Assembly: GCA_009776745.1 (NCBI GenBank)
Contig: WRNH01000001.1
Location: 1-64,000, forward strand
DNA: 64,000 bases
Direction: 5' to 3'
Source of the DNA: Endomicrobiia bacterium
GTDB taxonomy: Bacteria > Elusimicrobiota > Endomicrobiia > Endomicrobiales > Endomicrobiaceae
Shown: in pieces, positions 53,201 to 61,000 of the stretch
How the letters are laid out: each line of letters begins with the position of its first letter
Numbering within the stretch: position 1 is the stretch's first letter
The notes under the pieces: generated by a model
The model's input: only the letters and a program-made list of their open reading frames with translations
Database searches by the model: none
What the model was told of the DNA's origin: nothing
Position numbers and translations under genes: made by a program

Positions 53201-55302
53201 ACCGCATTTTTCAGTTTTTTTATCAATGCGTTATATTTAGACGTATCGGAAATTATACTGCCTCCGAATAAACTTAAAATCAGATTTTGCATTTGCAAAG
53301 GATTGGTCAAAAAAAAGTTTGCAAAATCAAACTTCCCCGACATAAGACTTTTTCTCAGAGCATCCTTTTTTTCAAAGGTATCATATTCTCCGGTTCCCAA
53401 AAGCATTTTGAGAACCTGAATATAAACCGCATTCGTAAGATCTTCGTAATTTAACATTATTGACTTTCTTATGGCTTTCGCTACGGTTTCTGCGGAAAAA
53501 TCGCCAAGAGCGGTAAATGTTCCGTCATTTCCGCTCCGTAAAACCGAATCGGCTTTGAGTTTCACAACATTAATCTGCCCGCCTGCTTTATACGACAGAG
53601 ACATCTCATTAGTATTCCCGTCGTACGAATAATTAATTTCCGACATTCCCCGCTTCGGAGATAAAAATGCTTCAACATCAGCCTTAACGGCCTGCAAAGA
53701 CAAATCAAATCCGCTCACGGCCAAAGTTTCTAAAACTCTTTGCGCAAGAGCTGCCGGCAAAAGTTCGTTGAAAACCGGTTCTGGTATCGCGGAGCTTTCG
53801 GCAGCCGACAAGAGTTTTGCGTATTCGACATATTTAAAGGAGTAGTCTTTTCCGGATGACGCGATCTTCGGCATGAAAGTTACGCTGTTTACGCGTTTCT
53901 TGTTTAATATGCTGTTAATGCCGTCGGTATGAAAGCCTCCGGCAACTATAACTTTAACTTTTGTTTTGGAAGAATTCTCAAAAATCGCTTTAGCGTTCGC
54001 CGTAACGCCGAAATATAAATCCGGATATACTCCTTCATGAAGCTTTACATTTCCGAACATTTTATCGATGAATATCTCATTTCTCTGCAAGTTGGTATCA
54101 TTAAAACCTTCGGCTTTAACTTCAAATGAAGAAGGCGCGGCAAGAGCGTTTTCGGAAACGTATTGCGATACTAAATTCTTAAATTTTGAAAGATTGTCTT
54201 TATAATATATGTATTCGTAAGCGGTTGCTGAAGCCGTTAAAACATTTTTATATACGTCAAAAAAACGGGACATAAAAATTATATTTTTCGAATTTCCGTC
54301 GGCAGAAAGTTTTGAATACAAATCGTCTAAGAGGTATCCCTCTTCATTGATGAATTCAAGACGGTTAAGCCTGTCCGACAAAGATATGGATGTGACAAAT
54401 TTGTCGAGTTCAGGGTATTTATTTAACTGCACTTCATCCCTGTTTTGGTAAAGATAAGATATGAGAGCCTGCCTGTCTTTCATATTATTTGACAGCGTCA
54501 TAAGCTCTGAGTACTTCTTATAACTTAAATTGTTTTTCAAACCTGAAAAAAGCTCGCTCATCTGCAACTGAAGCCTCTTCTGGCTTACGCTCATGACAGA
54601 ACCGCTGGAAAGCATATACAGGGCGATATTCGGGTAATCGTTCACGTCTATGCCGTTTTTGGAACTTTCTTTTTTCAGAAAATCAAAATAATCGGAATCC
54701 GGCATCGAACCGCCGCGGTATCTTTGATACGCAGTGAACAATCTTTTCTGTTCAGATGAAAAATATCTGTTTCTTAATACGGAAAGTCTTTCTTCAAGAG
54801 GAAGAAGGCTGTTTGATATCTCGTCTCTTTTCTCTATTAATTCGGCAAAAAGGATCAGATTTTTTGTATAGATCTGCTTGTCTTCGACGGAATTTATTCT
54901 CCTGCCGTATTTTGCGGCAAAATATTCCGCGCCGCCTATATTGCCGCTGTTAAACAATGCTTCTAAAAACACATCTCCGCTCTTCTTTCCCAAACTTGAA
55001 TAGACCCATTCAAAGTCGCTGTTTTCAGAAGAACCTTCGATATAAAGTTCAAAATTCGGATAGCTTGCGTTTAGTTTTTCCAGAAGTGAAAAGATTTTGT
55101 TTTGAGTTTCCGCGTGAAAGTGAAGGTCCTGAATATTAAAAACCGATACCGCGCTGTTTTTAAATGAGGCGTCCGTAACCGAAGCAAAAGAATTTACCGT
55201 ATCTGCGGAAAATGCCGCGGGAGCCGAGGCAAAAACGTGTGAAGGAAACGATGAAACCGCCAGCGCAACAGCGATTGTTAATGAAAATAATTTTTTCAGC
55301 AT
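44299..55302 (-). CDS. Giant exported multidomain protein with a degenerate RelA/SpoT-like module
   Basis: 3667 residues with a signal peptide (cut near 25, SHVFA-SAP). Modules in order: an N-terminal 480-residue part with QDLHFHAETQ (59-67) and VAGGFHTDGI (near 450), reminiscent of the ChaN/TraB fold; a GlnD/DUF294-like nucleotidyltransferase module (GGSLVKGS...SD near 1326-1340); a RelA/SpoT-like module (HD-like near 1664-1790, synthetase-like near 1846-1975, TGS-like near 2046-2140, ACT-like near 2216-2290); a DUF218 module (2528-2760); then long helical regions and a C-terminal tail SAQMSSMAAIKSMMTAA. Key catalytic residues of the Rel module are missing. Function is unknown. The ATG ending at 55302 follows GGGAT. 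Confidence 0.85.
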   Translation of the reverse strand: MLKKLFSLTIAVALAVSSFPSHVFASAPAAFSADTVNSFASVTDASFKNSAVSVFNIQDLHFHAETQNKIFSLLEKLNASYPNFELYIEGSSENSDFEWVYSSLGKKSGDVFLEALFNSGNIGGAEYFAAKYGRRINSVEDKQIYTKNLILFAELIEKRDEISNSLLPLEERLSVLRNRYFSSEQKRLFTAYQRYRGGSMPDSDYFDFLKKESSKNGIDVNDYPNIALYMLSSGSVMSVSQKRLQLQMSELFSGLKNNLSYKKYSELMTLSNNMKDRQALISYLYQNRDEVQLNKYPELDKFVTSISLSDRLNRLEFINEEGYLLDDLYSKLSADGNSKNIIFMSRFFDVYKNVLTASATAYEYIYYKDNLSKFKNLVSQYVSENALAAPSSFEVKAEGFNDTNLQRNEIFIDKMFGNVKLHEGVYPDLYFGVTANAKAIFENSSKTKVKVIVAGGFHTDGINSILNKKRVNSVTFMPKIASSGKDYSFKYVEYAKLLSAAESSAIPEPVFNELLPAALAQRVLETLAVSGFDLSLQAVKADVEAFLSPKRGMSEINYSYDGNTNEMSLSYKAGGQINVVKLKADSVLRSGNDGTFTALGDFSAETVAKAIRKSIMLNYEDLTNAVYIQVLKMLLGTGEYDTFEKKDALRKSLMSGKFDFANFFLTNPLQMQNLILSLFGGSIISDTSKYNALIKKLKNAVSGNLLETEVYVMVSDSPLLINDDGWCFAALNKTPDDRAVFYIHTALMDKLLSIGNEQRVTAYINALIQHENFETAALYEKGAPIYESFGEYLRSKNLTGESRITSHFHEYLESQHFITYLSQTGRQNQVDSQRKLLTFAKDTYLEYSGRYEKAIDLENITSFQDMDSPLMDDFFRIRIGDVEVLKKYAERIKKKIEDEIIGDKIEKGELSKDDFVIALRQTFPRHITQTIAESVARDLGIKIVYVRQDAYMDTGVFLKEKPAVDLKNKFEIEPYRDDDARDPKLSVVGAEGIPGKYIIPIEDTRKTGTLFAAYARLFNDANAAKVMPIAIFDIENAKLSEDGQDTVDADFSLNGYMRDYIASNPEEIGKLIVGTINSGTFSKYVYNALMGLINDKEYELFKELVKAFNNDKGAKEIFIERLIEIQAKYPELASLFVPLIYAVHTVNPKDDNLYESVSVMCGELKKYKPIGDRTVYDLKEDEYKKWDQPWLIALYAYFNGYTKIEVNLSHSDGQSVMRDQMELLREACRALNISCLATSFDSGFDLSALTEADKINIDEIIKDKRIDESVSEARDKFDKAVMARKAEAAEDYKNDIKAIMNEVDSLVREFLKSKKGYDVNSNDYSIVIGGSLVKGSVTSKSDIYYDFIFSDRDIRDNLKDVLVPAYQYALSLTGITPYLLNGYNLSYIGDDGASSTYTQINIREGDERGVVAIFDFEQIRGREPQADEIYTVFEKYVQYINYMLKKESGKSKFTALIPGIHDVFGVYHSILKNGHFSIESDPEHKNMITFFDNYYASSFEFDEGTGRQYDYRWVLRALELALKEVIIQRITDKNVEIAALPKKTDDLIQHLYDRGYLPEKYGKGDVRLLKEAWKIISLARQEKDAAGNNYKWTPMTDEEKKSIDIISNFSESVKDKYHGIADIKPENKTLQAAETFINYRYRSQYRRIIEKLEKYDFWVNNDGAFSTDTAIALMFSDIENCEDLVKEFEEESGYPSKGVLEVIEKIKKVRALPQYKMLDGDFTLQNYMEEIIRIAGNSDHMTAIFADKLHELLNAYKDDKDESYDLKATIYAVYIPLARRLNANFIFEEMRNDVFAETQKREFNKNLRDIEKLLGQPHHTLLDVLELLEAQLIKALSESKAESVEVHARRKTLYSIFEKVNSPRRSKGEAINIKDVADILGGHIVVDAAERDKVLKIIKNFFEESPIFRLASEGFDPAIWRGFARNKMSFKYNDKKIGELVLYTKEEYEKEHHGLITDSAVSFSKPHWIYKVGEDFTYVNDDGSVKDPKYPDGIFEIKISISHLFGNEYAGSDYADDKSFFLLSDNVVLDGNFSENFEKIREKISENKRITVLKDGMTHILALSLNANGYDLVASSGLQIEGNVTLKDGSGVLISDLSESLEPGVAYEIVETSDPVWQGVDYTGQAVNTLRARMLAKLRAGGMDAATEEDIINMAQKPAELEKAEDGILLIYAHSVGLKNLQELYYVLGDRAISERYGVNIEDIIEFYMDKSEVMYQFKLTGYSGADFDNWIAYAENFLLSELGEDSGVKIINAVSDYDSLSVMMIFSGKKEEIDAAVEKLIEDQKELKMSYFVSSKNDELKGPKSRSVYLKVMQALGKNVKELISLIQEYPVTTANALFDLFESGIIEGLFLDGNQLILKNEAQDALDTVKNSLAESDPKYKTYDYEFIVSDNKDLIFSKNIYAMATLKVTDEIAEEKDGLKELKQRGKVILYVNEVFLRAMENMDDAERVFYLNQLAIHEAAEYVSLLKRETGSYEEFHKSIYSNPDQAKLMEFAAKAARDEMERRSGRQLADEVASRLMASGELKAADAIVILGNDDIATFEKALDLYVSGTANEIIISGGVGRLTAPLIRKAAELGMTVRVNENRVISKPEECADLQKYTDEDEIDKVKEIVTATNEAMIIRSIILYLARQKGIDIDKLKFTLEEKSSNTKENFDNDVVKNRIEEIRAENGGKPARFVFIQKPIQQLRTEATFNAVFLDRIINGKIEGISITNSDFYKTMTVQEIAEQAASELLKLIIYSLKGDTIPSLNKDSMIFAGVLDSDIWIMITALLENSENKSAVRKQLLGEVKKAKGLNKKPFFPTKESIIEALSLRVPQDSYQFETMKMFLDFVYADTEKAAKYKKSAERAFRDARLLSKVPLAIHEEAVKRTRRANAPDYLKSKERVFIFDIENAASSAGLISYMGSYGAKAFSVTQRRYINPDDVLFNFKINTGVRDIDVKAAVKRVQTEHGSYYELQYSVPFIYEIPADIISKEAKEQLLAAVFDNAEVKIKLKRAGFLDLSNSADRLFVESLPQDKSLTTVEAVSERIAVSAGLTGEIRKVERQTAKKGAYNEKLTVAAMLRSSGDTGIGEITSLQSYAETVLKNAEVNGFTMHDLFADGNPLAANYMLLDWMAVPEAQGIITGSELTAADSEREIVNRELVAKRKTLAAVKVYRKLTAEQRAEVDAYYAANSSWLDSFAVSEREKYNIDIEQNIFVRIMAMQQMFFERQLKQVMLQMADMDISMYIKDINAGNAKAIISKWIAAGVTSFTVETDIADENILNNIAAAAAETGFFINVAVKSPNMTPDAANLIAKFGYTPVVLFQDLQSYANVSGYKTEINGETFVKTGSSMSDLLKNSALSGAQSVDYPMGLLWGEVVDDSAAENYRIPSRGSTRFKGFNFGLFRAGQKTFEESYAGSYLNAVEIGSAMDVSAVSFDVETAGRVEVKGKSLPSAYAAVLIGSLAKQNRLSEINNFETVIISLMNALDPKRSLGAARQHLDKLLSDYNSSEDKQKEINAAKIAGFLQGLNEKIIISGVDGKFTSSAIAKVYANLMAEMSLFAAGYYPSSYAEENLVPSEALLAKIEDILNKKTVAQAAAEIEPLLLNLSVPVQKSGFTYEMFRESEAVENKEKANRAAAVYTQLTVYMLDILADKVATREQIRKSAQMSSMAAIKSMMTAA

Positions 55303-55352
55303 TTTTTTATCCCATGAAACAGAATAAAATAAAGTTGTGAACATCTGACTTA

Positions 55353-55430
55353 AATTGCCGCCCGTTCGGCTTCGCTTAGGTCGGGTTTTGCCGCAACGGC
55401 AAACAATTCCGTTTATTTGTAATTACCGTT
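55353..55430. repeat. Decayed family 1 element between the lipoprotein and giant genes
   Basis: Contains AATTGCCG at 55354 and AATTACCGTT near 55421-55430, with GGCTTCGC and TTGCCGCAACGGCAA small inverted repeats, but the arms no longer pair well. Confidence 0.45.
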
Positions 55431-55440
55431 ATAGCTCCGG

Positions 55441-56196
55441 TCATAGTTTTATATCAAAGACAATATCTCCGTTTAAATCGGTTATATGCACGCTTTCGAA
55501 TTCAAATTCGTATTTTTTCGCATACTCTTTGGTTTCGTCGACTATCATATTTTGAACAAAATCTTTAACCTTTTCATCCATCGTTCCGGAAGACGTCATA
55601 TACAAAACATCGTCTTTTACGTCGTAATATCTCAGCTGCATCATTGAAATCAAAGCGCCCAGAAAAGGATTTGAACGCGCCGCCATATTGATTTGTGAAA
55701 CTATCATCCTTCCCACATATTCGCCGTCGGTTATATCGTGTTTATCTTCAAGGATCGCCGCGGTAACTTCCGGGCCTTCTATTTCAAAAAGACTTCTGCT
55801 TTGGTAATCGCCCCTTGATATGCGCATGTACAAATAGCTTTTCACGTCTTCTATATTTTGCAATATCCTAAAAGAAACGCTTTTTTCAGGGCTGAACGCG
55901 TTTACCACCATAAATTTAATATCCGCGTCGGTGCTGAGCGTGACCCTTGTGATCGCCATTACCGCGGTCTGCATCTTTTTTATCGCGTCATTGACCCTGT
56001 CCTGATCTTTTGACGTAAGCCCCTCAAGAGGCATATCCAAATAAATAGTTCTGCCGGTAATGACCGCTTCGCATTCGGCGTCGCACTCTTTTTTTATGAG
56101 CGCTTTCAAAGAATCCATAATGTTTTCTTTGGGATAACTTACGTTTCCGCAGGCGCATAATAAAAGAAATAATGCAAAGGCAATAAGTTTTCGCAT
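55441..56196 (-). CDS. Lipoprotein of unknown function
   Basis: 251 residues. MRKLIAFALFLLLCACGN is a lipoprotein signal with lipobox LCAC. The mature part is a mixed alpha/beta sequence with no motif I recognise; it includes a repeated charged pattern and ends DLNGDIVFDIKL. It lies 5 nt after the FtsH-like gene and upstream of the giant gene, so the three are probably one operon and it may be a partner of either at the envelope. Confidence 0.75.
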   Translation of the reverse strand: MRKLIAFALFLLLCACGNVSYPKENIMDSLKALIKKECDAECEAVITGRTIYLDMPLEGLTSKDQDRVNDAIKKMQTAVMAITRVTLSTDADIKFMVVNAFSPEKSVSFRILQNIEDVKSYLYMRISRGDYQSRSLFEIEGPEVTAAILEDKHDITDGEYVGRMIVSQINMAARSNPFLGALISMMQLRYYDVKDDVLYMTSSGTMDEKVKDFVQNMIVDETKEYAKKYEFEFESVHITDLNGDIVFDIKL

Positions 56197-56201
56197 AGGA
56201 T

Positions 56202-57887
56202 TCAGTCTTGTTCCCTGTCCATAGTCTGCGGAACGAGATCGCCGAAATCATTTACTACTGGTTCATTCAATGCCTCGGGCTGCGGATATTTTCTTTTTTT
56301 TCCGAGTTTATCCAATGTTTCTTCCAGATCGTCAAAATCCATTTCCTTATCGACCAGCAGTCTTTTCACGATAGCGTCGACAACGTCCCAGTTGGCTTTT
56401 AAAAGTTCTTCGGCTTTGGAATAACAGGAATTTAATATGGCCATTGTTTCATTATTGAGTTTTTCTTTCAGATTTTCCGACATAAGCTCAGCAGGTATAG
56501 CGGAAAAATCTCCTATATACCCGCTATTTCCCATGCCGAAGCGCCAGACCATAAAAGTCGCCCTCTGCATGGCGTTTCTAAAATCTGACGAAACTCCGTC
56601 TGAAGTGGTGCCGTATTTCATTTTTTCCGCGACATGGCTTGCAAGCGAAACTATGATATCGGCAATATATTTTTCTTTATTTGCAGTATGAAGCTCCTCT
56701 TTCGGATAATGAGAAACAAGCCCCAAAGCCGAACCGTGCGATTTCACGGTAATTTTAAAAACGTCGTCTGTAGGATGAAGCATATACAAAGCCACGGCAT
56801 GTCCCGCTTCGTGATAGGCGACCATTTCAAGCTCCTGCGGAGTCATTTCAAGATGCGTTTCCAAACCGAGCTCTATTCTTTCCATCGCGTCCACAATATC
56901 GTCCATTTCTATGGCCTCTTTTTTCTTCCTTGTGGCGATAAGAGCGGCTTCTTTAACTATATTTTCGATATCGGCCGGAGATTTGCGGACCGCTTTTTTT
57001 GCAAGCCTGCTTACGTTCAACTCCGGAGAAACATTAACTTTCTTCATATAAAATTCAAAAATCTGTTCCCTTTCCTTCAAATTCGGAAGCGTAATGGTTA
57101 TCTGCCTGTCAAATCTGCCGGGCCTTAAAAGAGCTTTATCCAAAACGCTCAGATCCGCGTTTGTCGCGGCAATAACTATGATATTGCTCTTTTTGCCTTC
57201 CAAACCGTCCATCTCGACAAGAAGCTGGTTCTGCGTACTGTTTGTTTCCTCGCCTCCGCCAAACGACGTAAAAGTTCTCCCTCTTCCTATAACTTCGATC
57301 TCGTCTATAAAAATTATGCACGCTCCGTCGGTATAAGCGTATTCTCTGGCTTTTTTAAACAGATTTCTGACTCTTGAAGCGCCGACTCCGACAAATACCT
57401 CGACGAATTCGCTGCCGGCCATATTGATAAAAGGGATCCCGCATTCGGTGGCTATCGCTTTTGCAAGCAAAGTTTTTCCGGTTCCGGGAGGCCCCATAAG
57501 AAGAAGCCCTTTTATGATCTTACCGCCCATTTTCTGAAGCTGTTTTCTGTCTTTGATCAGCTGCACGACTTCCATAGCTTCTCTTTTAGCGCCTTCAAGC
57601 CCTATAACTTCTTTAAAAGTTACTTTTACGTCGTCAATTTTTATCTTTGCTTTCTTATTCTGCCCAAACCCTCTTCGCATAAAAAAGTGCAGATATAAAG
57701 CAACAAATATCAAAGCGTGAATCGCGGCCATCACAAACTGCACCGGCATGGTCGCAAGCGTCATAGTTCTATAAAATGATTCAAGCTTGCTCAAACCGTA
57801 AATAGAAAGAAGTATCATTGCCACGGTTATAAAGCCGGCAAGGACCCAACCCCAATAACTTTTAATAAACATCTTAAATTTACGCAT
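56202..57887 (-). CDS. FtsH-like membrane AAA+ metalloprotease with a very short periplasmic loop
   Basis: 561 residues. Two N-terminal helices (about 11-32 and 47-69) are separated by only about 15 residues, where FtsH normally has a domain of about 75. Then Walker A GPPGTGKT (132-139), Walker B CIIFIDEIEVIGR near 189-201, the SRH region LLRPGRFDRQI near 253-263, the zinc motif HEAGH near 360-364 and the third-ligand region TTSDGVSSDFRNA near 440-452. It should be an active ATP-dependent protease. A canonical FtsH is probably encoded elsewhere; this looks like a specialised paralogue serving the giant-protein locus. Confidence 0.9.
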   Translation of the reverse strand: MRKFKMFIKSYWGWVLAGFITVAMILLSIYGLSKLESFYRTMTLATMPVQFVMAAIHALIFVALYLHFFMRRGFGQNKKAKIKIDDVKVTFKEVIGLEGAKREAMEVVQLIKDRKQLQKMGGKIIKGLLLMGPPGTGKTLLAKAIATECGIPFINMAGSEFVEVFVGVGASRVRNLFKKAREYAYTDGACIIFIDEIEVIGRGRTFTSFGGGEETNSTQNQLLVEMDGLEGKKSNIIVIAATNADLSVLDKALLRPGRFDRQITITLPNLKEREQIFEFYMKKVNVSPELNVSRLAKKAVRKSPADIENIVKEAALIATRKKKEAIEMDDIVDAMERIELGLETHLEMTPQELEMVAYHEAGHAVALYMLHPTDDVFKITVKSHGSALGLVSHYPKEELHTANKEKYIADIIVSLASHVAEKMKYGTTSDGVSSDFRNAMQRATFMVWRFGMGNSGYIGDFSAIPAELMSENLKEKLNNETMAILNSCYSKAEELLKANWDVVDAIVKRLLVDKEMDFDDLEETLDKLGKKRKYPQPEALNEPVVNDFGDLVPQTMDREQD

Positions 57888-57925
57888 TTTACACCTCTTT
57901 ATCCTTTAGACTTTCGATCTTTTTA

Positions 57926-57954
57926 ATTATACCTTTAAAAAGACGGGTTTTCAA
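57926..57954 (-). promoter_or_regulatory. Promoter of the ftsH-like / lipoprotein / giant-gene operon
   Basis: Minus strand TTGAAA (57949-57954), 17-base spacer, TATAAT (57926-57931). The Shine-Dalgarno AAAGAGGTG follows before the ATG at 57887. Confidence 0.8.
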
Positions 57955-58076
57955 GGATAAACCATCAATTTCACATTGATTTTTCATAAGATTTTCAATA
58001 AACATCTTTCTTGACCGAAAATGAACTTCAAAATCTGATTTTTCTAAAAACCAAATAAAAGCCGGCCAGAGCAGTA

Positions 58077-61000
58077 TTATGCCGCGCTTAAAAGTTGTCT
58101 TATAGTTGCCGCAGAAGTTAATGCCGATTGTCTTGCCATCTCCTTAGCGTCAACTCTGTTCATCGCAGCGGCTATGAAGACAGTTGCCGCAGCAACAGCT
58201 CTTTCATCTCTTACTTTTGCAACGGTACGCTCATTTTTATTGACAACTTCATCAAAAGAATCTTCCATTAATTTTGCTATATCGGTTACGGTATAGGCGC
58301 CAAATTCAGCTTCAGCCAACCGGTTAAGATTTTCTACAAAACGGTTCATGCTTTCTTGATTGCCGATAAATTCATGCCAGCCCAATAAAGCTTCCCCTAT
58401 ATATTCCTTGACCCTGATATTTTCATCATTATTTTTATCATTCATAACCTGGATATATTTTTCTAACGATATTCCGAGAGCGTTAAGATAGAGTCTCTCC
58501 ATGTGATTGACAACAGCTCCCTTTATAAAACCTCTGGCTTCAGCCATAATTAAAGATTCTGCCTCTTCGTCTAGTAAAGGTTTCGGAGAGTCTGAGAATA
58601 TTTTCTTAAGAACTACTTTTTTCAGTACTTCATTAGCTCCGGAATCATTTAAAAACTTGATCAAATCCGATCTGGAAGATTTATCGTCAAGAATGAACCC
58701 GAGACCGTCTATATCTATATTACCAAAAGTAAATCCCGTTATCTGTTTGCTTTCGACTGCCATGCGATAACCCTTTCTGAAAGACTTAAGATGTTTAGTT
58801 GCTTTCGGAGATATTTTTCCGGATTTTACGATCTTGCCGCTTGCGTCTTTTTCATAACTGTCTTCGTCTATAAGCATTGTGCCGACCGCAAGATTTTCAC
58901 TTTTAATTAAATCTTCTTGCGCGTCATTGATTTTTATCGTATTATTTCTTACGGATATCGTATGTTCCTTTGAAAGTTTAGACAAAGCCGTCAAAGCGGA
59001 TCTTACGCCGGCATCATTAAGTTTGGAAACATCCAGGCTGACTCCGTCAAAACCGAGATCAAAAAGTTTTTTGATTATAGCCTCAAAATTAACATCGGAA
59101 GCGTCAACGGCAACCGTAACTTTAATACGCTGGGAGTTGCTGAGATAATGCGCAGCCGACGTAAAATTATCATCCACGGCTACTATTCCTTTAGAGTCGA
59201 CCGTAATTTTTTTACCTGCGTCAATTATAAGCGCCGTCGCTTTGTTGTTCTTTACAACATGATCCATTGCCGTTATAATTCTGCCTAAATCTTTCATCCT
59301 TGCCGTAATCCTTAAATCGCTCCATTGTTCAGGCTTGACTCCGTTATATATTCTTTCGGTATTAACGGCTTCGTTGATAGTTTCAATATCGCTCGCTGCG
59401 GTAATCTTCGACTCAACAGTATCTACATATTTTGTAAAATCAACGATACCTTCAAAACCCGGAATGGACGCAGTGTCAATATTGTTTTTATTGAGAGTAT
59501 CGACCATGGCAATTTTTCCTATTCCAAAACCTCTTTGATCGCCCTGCAGAATAGGATTAGCGTTTATATTGCCCGCTAAAGCATAGAACGCGGCCATGAT
59601 AAAACTGTCGTCCGAAATATCTGCAGCCCATTGCGTATCCTGAAATTTTTCTCCTCTTAAAAACAATTGTATGTCATATGTGCCGTCATTTACATTTCTT
59701 ACAAGATACTGTTCGGCTACAATATTTTTTCCCGCATATTTAAAAGTCGCATTAGGCATAATTCTGACGTTTTTATATTCGGCGCCAGCGCCGGTCTTAG
59801 GTCTTTTATAGGCTCTGGTTACAACCATAGCGGAATAACCTGCCTTTCTTTGAGCTTCCGCCTTTGAGACAGCCCTGTCTTTTTCTGCCGCGGCTTTTTC
59901 AGCTTCGGTTCCTCCTAAAAACAATCTCGCTTCATTTCCTTTAAAAGTATCTTGGGAATAGATATACTCATAACCGCCAAAACTCATAGCAATACCTATG
60001 GACGCTTCCTGAGAGACGCTTCCGGTAACATGTTCTTTTGAAATATTAACCGCTTTGCGGCCTGCCGCTTTTGACGCAATTCCAATATTGAGCGCATTAA
60101 AGGTTCTTGTTCTCAAATTGTCAATATCTTTTTCATAGCTCATGCCGCTGAGCCGCTTTATTCTTAGCTCAAGCGTACGGGCAGACATTCTCTGAATAAA
60201 TGCCGGAAGATCGTCATAAACCGCATCTCCGCTTATATAACCGCTATCCGCCAGCAGCTCAATTTTTTTAGCTCTGACCGTATTTTCTCTATACGTTTTT
60301 TTAGTTTTGTCTATTTCATTTTTCACCGTTTCATATTTACTTTCGCCGACAATAAAGATTATTGCCGTTCTTCCGGCATCCTCGGAATATGTTATGCCAA
60401 ATTCGCTTGCTATTCTTTGCATATCCTCACCAGACATATCGGAATACTTAACTCTTATAGTTTTTGTTTTTTCTTTTTCAGAATCTTCTGGTTTAACAGT
60501 TAAAGAAGGATCCCTTTGCATTTCTAAAGCAGAAGAAGAAGGCTTTTTTTCCTCGGGTTTGGAGGGTTCTTCCTCAATCGGCGCCAACGGTTCAGCCGTT
60601 TCTTCAGCCGCAGTCCCGTATATTAAATCAATAAAATTAACTATTGCATCAAACTGCGCAGAATCTGAAACAAAAGATCCCAATTTTTCAATTAACTTGT
60701 CTTTTGATGCAAAAAGTTCATTGCCGTCATCATCCAGCGTCGCTTTAATTAATGAAAGCAAACCAACCTGAATTTGCGCTTTATTACCGGATTTTTTTAT
60801 AAGGTCTGATATCTGAGTCCAAACGGAAACCGGTATATTTTCAAAAACATTATCTTTATTAATCGACGGCAAAATATCGCCTTTTAAAGAATAAATTATA
60901 ATCCTCGCCAGCTCACTCGCGATTATATCCAGTATCTGTTCAGAATCCATATTTTCAAATAACGGCTCCGCTGTTACGCTTATGCCTTCGACATCATCCT

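Noticed and set aside
44299-55302. Polyketide/non-ribosomal peptide synthetase or RTX toxin as explanation of the giant gene
   Set aside because: No acyl-carrier, condensation, adenylation or ketosynthase motifs and no GGxGxD repeats; a signal peptide is present.
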